Assembly: GCA_958295945.1 (NCBI GenBank)
Contig: OY282386.1
Span: forward strand, 434,001 to 498,000
Length of the DNA stretch: 64,000 bases
Source: Candidatus Poribacteria bacterium
GTDB taxonomy: Bacteria > Poribacteria > WGA-4E > WGA-3G
Direction: 5' to 3'
Position numbers and translations under genes: made by a program. How positions within the stretch are numbered: position 1 is the stretch's first letter; each line of letters starts with the position of its first letter. The notes under the pieces were generated by a model. The model searched no databases. It saw only the letters and a program-made list of their open reading frames with translations, and was not told the DNA's origin. Positions 60,628 to 64,000 of the stretch are shown one piece after another.

Positions 60628-61446
60628 TTAGAGCAGAGATCTAACCATACCTCCATCAACTTGAATTGTCGTGCCTGTAATGTAACTCGCGCGTTCAGAA
60701 GCAAGAAATACGACTAAGTTAGCGAATTCTTCTGGATCTCCGATTCTTCCAAGTGGAATATCTGCGGTCATTTTATCAAGTGCTGCATCAAAAGAAATTC
60801 CTGCTTCTTCCGCTCGCACGGTGGCTAATTGCTTTATCCTATCTGTGTAAATTATTCCGGGACAAACGTTGTTGACGAGGATTTCATCAGAGGCAAGTTC
60901 AGTGGCGAGAGTTTTTGCAAATCCAATCACTCCAGTTCGTGCCATATTTGATAACATAAGACCTTCTACAGGTTGTTTGACAGATACTGATGTAAGATTG
61001 ATAATACGTCCACCACCACGTTCACGCATCGTCGGAACAACTGCTCGACACAGATTTATTGTGCTCATCAAATTCAGTTGAACAGCACTCAAGTAATCTT
61101 CTGCTGAAAGGTCATCAAATCTACCGGCTCTTGGACCTCCAGCATTGTTGACCAAAATATCAATCCCTCCAAAATGTGATACTGTTTTTTCAATAAGGGA
61201 TTCTACTTGTTTTGGTTGACTTACATCAGTTGGTACTGCTAAGACTTTAGAACCTGCATCTTTTCTTATTTCTTCAGCTGTTTCTTCCAAGGTGTCGCTG
61301 TTTCTGGCACAAATTGTAACTTTTGCACCTTCTTGTGCTAAACCGAGTGCGATTGCTTTTCCAAGTCCTTTACTTGACGCACCTATAACTGCAATTTTGT
61401 CTGTGAGTCCGAGGTTCATAAGATATGTTAATGGCGAGAAATCCAT
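60628..61446 (-). CDS. Short-chain dehydrogenase/reductase, divergent active site
   Basis: A 272-residue SDR with NAD(P)-binding GASSKGLGKAIALGLAQEG and LVNNAGGPRAGRF. The active-site serine is seen in NLTSVSVKQP, but the usual YxxxK is replaced: MLSNMARTGVIGFAKTLATELA has Ser and Arg at the Tyr and Lys positions. A subgroup of SDRs has this LSNxxRxG wording and conserved other features (NNVCPGIIYTDR, ASYITGTTIQVDGGMVRS). The catalytic mechanism is therefore unclear. ATG 61446 is preceded by AAAGG; a further ATG at 61419 just before the fold is also possible. Confidence 0.82.
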   Translation of the reverse strand: MDFSPLTYLMNLGLTDKIAVIGASSKGLGKAIALGLAQEGAKVTICARNSDTLEETAEEIRKDAGSKVLAVPTDVSQPKQVESLIEKTVSHFGGIDILVNNAGGPRAGRFDDLSAEDYLSAVQLNLMSTINLCRAVVPTMRERGGGRIINLTSVSVKQPVEGLMLSNMARTGVIGFAKTLATELASDEILVNNVCPGIIYTDRIKQLATVRAEEAGISFDAALDKMTADIPLGRIGDPEEFANLVVFLASERASYITGTTIQVDGGMVRSLL

Positions 61447-61531
61447 TGATCCTTTCAATTTGCGGTATGCTTTTCTTCATTCATTAAGTATATCTTTTAT
61501 TCAAAATTATGTCAAGATTATTCCATTAAAC

Positions 61532-61682
61532 GAGTGCGTAAAGTTTTTGACAAAATATCCCAGTCACCATTGTAGTGCGGGGTCTCCGTGCCCCGCAATC
61601 TCTCCTCTCAACAATAGCGGGGCACGGAGACCCCGCACTACAATGGTTCGTGAGAAGTTAGTGACAAAATCTTTATACACCC
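61532..61682. mobile_element. Short palindromic MITE-like element
   Basis: The element starts GAGTGCGTAAAGTTTTTGACA at 61532 and ends with CTTTATACACCC at 61671-61682, whose inverse GGGTGTATAAAG matches the ends of the 73-657 element. Its centre is the perfect 31-bp inverted repeat at 61566-61647. It lies in the gap between divergent genes and contains no coding sequence. Confidence 0.5.
61566..61647. repeat. Perfect 31-bp inverted repeat with 20-base loop
   Basis: Bases 61566-61596 are the exact inverse of 61617-61647; the arms begin ACCATTGTAGTGCGGGG and the loop is AT-rich. Diverged single copies of the arm occur at 214-285 and 26546-26563. Confidence 0.9.
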
Positions 61683-61718
61683 GTGTAATACTTTTTACAT
61701 TCCACAGAACAAGGATTG

Positions 61719-61727
61719 TGATATAAT
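61719..61727 (+). promoter_or_regulatory. Extended -10 promoter element of the PfkB kinase gene
   Basis: TG at 61719-61720 and TATAAT at 61722-61727 form an extended -10 box, 38 bases before the TTG start at 61766. No good -35 box is visible. Confidence 0.5.
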
Positions 61728-61765
61728 AAAAGTTAGATTGATAATGCAATGATTTGGAGTGCAAT

Positions 61766-62812
61766 TTGTTAACAGTTGAGGAACTACAAACTATATTGTC
61801 AGGACTGAAAGATGTTAGAATCCTTGTAATCGGTGATTTCTATCTGGATGCCTACTGGTATATAGATAAAACCCGTTCAACCCTATCATTAGAAACACCA
61901 TGGCATACAAATCCTGTGGTTGACCAACAATATTGTCCTGGTGCAGCAGGTACTGTAACAAACAACTTGAAAGCATTGGGAGTAGGGACAGTTTATACAG
62001 TTGGTGTCATTGGTGAAGACGGTTTTGGTCAAACACTGTTAAATCGTTTAAATGAAAGTGGTTGTATTACGGATTATATGATTACTACACAAAATTGCGT
62101 AACACCGACATATCTGAAACCGATCCACCGTGGCTATGAAAATATAGAAAACGAAGGTGCACGTTTTGATATTGAAAACAGAATGCCGATGTCTGAAAAG
62201 GTTGAAAAAGAGATACTAAATGCTTTTTATGAATGTATCCCAAATGTTCATGGCATCATTATTGGGGACCAAATGCCACATGAGAATTACGGGGTTATTA
62301 CTGAACATGTCCGTGAAGAGTTGTGTAAGGTTGCTACATCATATCCTGAGAAAATCTTTCTCGCAGACTCACGGAAACGTATAGGAAAATATAGAGACGT
62401 AATCATCAAGCCGAATCGTTTTGAAGCACAACGAGCACTTAATCAACATTGGGATGGAAAAACTGTGGACATTAAAACTGCAAAAAACTGTGCGAAAATA
62501 CTTGCTAAAAAAACTCAAAACACGTTATATATTACCCTCGGTGAAAGTGGAGTTCTTGTCCATCATAACGACCAACTTACACATATTCCAGGTATAGAAA
62601 TAGATGAACAGATAGATCCAGTGGGTGCTGGAGATAGTGTCTCAGCAGGAATAGTATCGACACTTTGTAGTAAGGGCAAAGAGAATGCAGTTGAAGCTGC
62701 TTATGTTGGAAACTTGGTTGCATCAATAACAATAACAAAAATTGGAACAACGGGAGTTGCCAATCCAGAGGAGATTCTGGAAAGACATAAAAATCAGAAT
62801 GAACGTATTTGA
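61766..62812 (+). CDS. PfkB-family carbohydrate kinase
   Basis: A 348-residue sugar kinase of the ribokinase fold, close in layout to the kinase domain of RfaE/HldE. The N-terminal part LKDVRILVIGDFYLDAYWYIDK and CPGAAGTVTNNLKALGVGTVYTVGVIGEDGFGQTL is typical. The C-terminal active-site motif IDPVGAGDSVSAGIVSTL contains the catalytic Asp and the anion hole. NTLYITLGESGVLVHHNDQLTHIPGIEI precedes it. The start is taken as TTG 61766, six bases after GGAG (61756-61759). It overlaps the nitroreductase gene by 14 bases. The sugar substrate is unknown; no heptose cluster is nearby. Confidence 0.85.
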   Translation: MLTVEELQTILSGLKDVRILVIGDFYLDAYWYIDKTRSTLSLETPWHTNPVVDQQYCPGAAGTVTNNLKALGVGTVYTVGVIGEDGFGQTLLNRLNESGCITDYMITTQNCVTPTYLKPIHRGYENIENEGARFDIENRMPMSEKVEKEILNAFYECIPNVHGIIIGDQMPHENYGVITEHVREELCKVATSYPEKIFLADSRKRIGKYRDVIIKPNRFEAQRALNQHWDGKTVDIKTAKNCAKILAKKTQNTLYITLGESGVLVHHNDQLTHIPGIEIDEQIDPVGAGDSVSAGIVSTLCSKGKENAVEAAYVGNLVASITITKIGTTGVANPEEILERHKNQNERI

Positions 62813-63581
62813 AGCTATCATGCAACGCAGAAGTCATCGTGGAGAATACGTGGATCGTCCAATTGATGATACTGACTTGAATCGTATTATTGAGGCAGCA
62901 CGTTGGACTCCTTCTCCCTTTAATGTACAACCATGGGAATTACTAATTATCAAGGAATCTAAGGGAAAAGATGTACTCGCAATTATGACTGAAAAAGCCA
63001 TTGTCCAACAGTTCAAAGATTCTCAGTTTTTGGAGGACAATAGTAATTGGATGAGTACAGATGAGAGAGAATGGAAAGAACGTGGAGATGGTGTTCTATT
63101 GACTGACCATGTTACATTACCAAATATGTTACAGAATGCACCCAAAAAACTAACTGGTAGATTTCTAAAAGCATTGTTAAAGAGTGCTAAATCTTTGACA
63201 ATATTAGGACATTTAGGTGCAGGAAAGATGCCAGCAAATGAGATAGCAACACAAGTTCGTGAAGCACCTTTGTTGATATTGATTACTATGAACAGGGATA
63301 GAAAACCACCTGGAGAAGGAGCAAACAGATGGATGTGGTTGAGTATAGGTATGTTGATACAAAATATCCTACTGGCTGCCACATCATTGGGAATTGGTGT
63401 GCAATTTGTCAGTGCTCCATTAGAAAGTGAAACAGATCGAGATAATATCCGCAAACACTTTAATGTTCCTGACAATAATGAAGTTATGACTTTATTAAGA
63501 TTGGGATATATGGATACAGAGAAAGGGGATTCAGTAAGATTGGAAAAGACAGAATTTGTCCATTATGAAGAAATATCTTGA
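62799..63581 (+). CDS. Nitroreductase-family flavoprotein
   Basis: A 260-residue FMN-dependent oxidoreductase. NVFEAIMQRRSHRGEYVDRPIDDTDLNRIIEAARWTPSPFNVQPWELLII is the standard N-terminus, where the RRS motif contacts FMN. The later part MLIQNILLAATSLGIGVQFVSAPLESETDRDNIRKHF and VMTLLRLGYMD follows the family. The central 110 residues (about 70-175) are longer than usual. ATG 62799 overlaps the end of the PfkB gene by 14 bases, so the two genes are translationally coupled. A role in reducing a quinone or nitro compound is possible, but no substrate can be named. Confidence 0.87.
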   Translation: MNVFEAIMQRRSHRGEYVDRPIDDTDLNRIIEAARWTPSPFNVQPWELLIIKESKGKDVLAIMTEKAIVQQFKDSQFLEDNSNWMSTDEREWKERGDGVLLTDHVTLPNMLQNAPKKLTGRFLKALLKSAKSLTILGHLGAGKMPANEIATQVREAPLLILITMNRDRKPPGEGANRWMWLSIGMLIQNILLAATSLGIGVQFVSAPLESETDRDNIRKHFNVPDNNEVMTLLRLGYMDTEKGDSVRLEKTEFVHYEEIS

Positions 63582-63657
63582 TACTGTCTATTATAACCTA
63601 AGTTGCTACCTATTAGTTGTAGGAGGGGTTTCTAATCCCAATGGAAATATTGGGATA

Positions 63658-64000
63658 TTATAGATGACTATCATCATATAGTTCATTATTATATGCAAAG
63701 AGTGCTGGTGTTCCTCCTGTATGTAGAAAGATTATAGTATCGTTCTTGTCAAATCTGTTCTGCTTGATATGATCAATTAAACATGCCATTGCCTTAGCAG
63801 TATAGACCGGATCAAGTATAATTCCTTCTGTCCTTGCGACCAATTTGAGAGCTGAGATACATTCTTCTGTGAGGTAACCGTATCCTTCTCCGATATAATC
63901 ATCACTGTTATGTATATCTGTATTCAAAATGTTTATATCAATGTTCAATAGGGACGCAGCTGAATTCGCAGCATTGCTTATACGGTCATATTTACCCTCC
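63658..64000 (-). CDS. D-cysteine desulfhydrase/ACC deaminase family, C-terminal part (cut by window edge)
   Basis: PLP-dependent enzyme of the ACC deaminase/D-cysteine desulfhydrase group; only the C-terminal 113 codons lie in the window and the gene runs off the right edge. The visible part is [21 protein letters not shown], then [42 protein letters not shown] and [18 protein letters not shown], which match the family's end. [12 protein letters not shown] is diagnostic. The frame stays open to 63999. It converges on the nitroreductase gene. Confidence 0.9.
   Translation of the reverse strand, partial: EGKYDRISNAANSAASLLNIDINILNTDIHNSDDYIGEGYGYLTEECISALKLVARTEGIILDPVYTAKAMACLIDHIKQNRFDKNDTIIFLHTGGTPALFAYNNELYDDSHL

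Overview
The window looks like a piece of a Candidatus Poribacteria chromosome, or of a closely related uncultured lineage. The evidence is indirect. The DNA is AT-rich (about 40% G+C by eye) and has no rRNA or tRNA. The gene content is typical of that group: several phytanoyl-CoA-dioxygenase-like proteins, LamG-type secreted proteins, dockerin-like repeats, WD40/TolB propellers, a DUF1080 protein, a formylglycine-enzyme-like protein, a Uma2 nuclease and DUF6785-like membrane proteins. Gaps between operons are full of short palindromic repeats, such as copies built on GGTGCGGTTAGGAAACCGCACC-like sequences. TGA ends several ordinary genes (50722, 39620, 62812, 63581), so it is not generally reassigned.

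Layout. 1-735: repeat-rich gap enclosed by a possible MITE. 748-3765: D-aminoacylase-like amidohydrolase and a flavin disulfide oxidoreductase (+). 4016-9841 (-): lolD/macB-like ATPase, giant FtsX permease, TPR protein, then purC. 10076-11092: zinc alcohol dehydrogenase. 11182-12192 (-): duplicated-domain protein that may end in selenocysteine. 12699-16611 (-): glycosidase-like propeller, LamG protein, TolB-like propeller. 17072-17302 (+): SelW-like selenoprotein. 17371-19911 (-): lactonase, crotonase, cupin. 20054: MazG. 20365-21979 (-): BrnT-like plus TIR protein. 22047-26054 (-): gap-tpiA-secG and two further genes. 28302-36738 (+, except iunH): peptidase, envelope proteins, YdjY-acylphosphatase fusion, MocA/MoxR, an ABC permease with a large insert, a Rieske protein. 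36955-45188: lipoprotein, frameshifted TPP decarboxylase, DUF1080, a zeta-toxin-like/Uma2 island, aldo/keto reductase, mutY, FGE-like. 45413-51509 (+): two tandem PhyH genes, an intact IS, an ankyrin protein, and an AAC(3)-nucleotidyltransferase-PhyH cassette. 51721-64000: LamG, enolase-superfamily, WD40, DUF6785-like, MetH/MetF-type fusion, dockerin/cytochrome/copper monooxygenase-like protein, glycosyltransferase, SDR, PfkB kinase, nitroreductase and a partial D-cysteine desulfhydrase/ACC deaminase.

The strongest unusual signal is selenocysteine coding. At 17072 a clear Rdx/SelW gene has an in-frame TGA exactly at the second position of the CxxC redox motif (CTSU). It has a strong promoter, ribosome site and terminator, and a stem-loop at the right distance after the TGA. 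At 11199 a second gene reads through TGA into Gly-Cys-Gly-Cys-stop and is followed by an 8-bp hairpin with a GGU loop 24 nt downstream. The SelW case is close to certain from sequence logic. The second would be a new kind of C-terminal selenoprotein.

Other notable items are a BrnT-like/TIR gene pair, a toxin-like kinase with a small overlapping partner, an IS with intact ends and target duplication next to MITE-like elements that share its terminal bases, and several unusual domain fusions.
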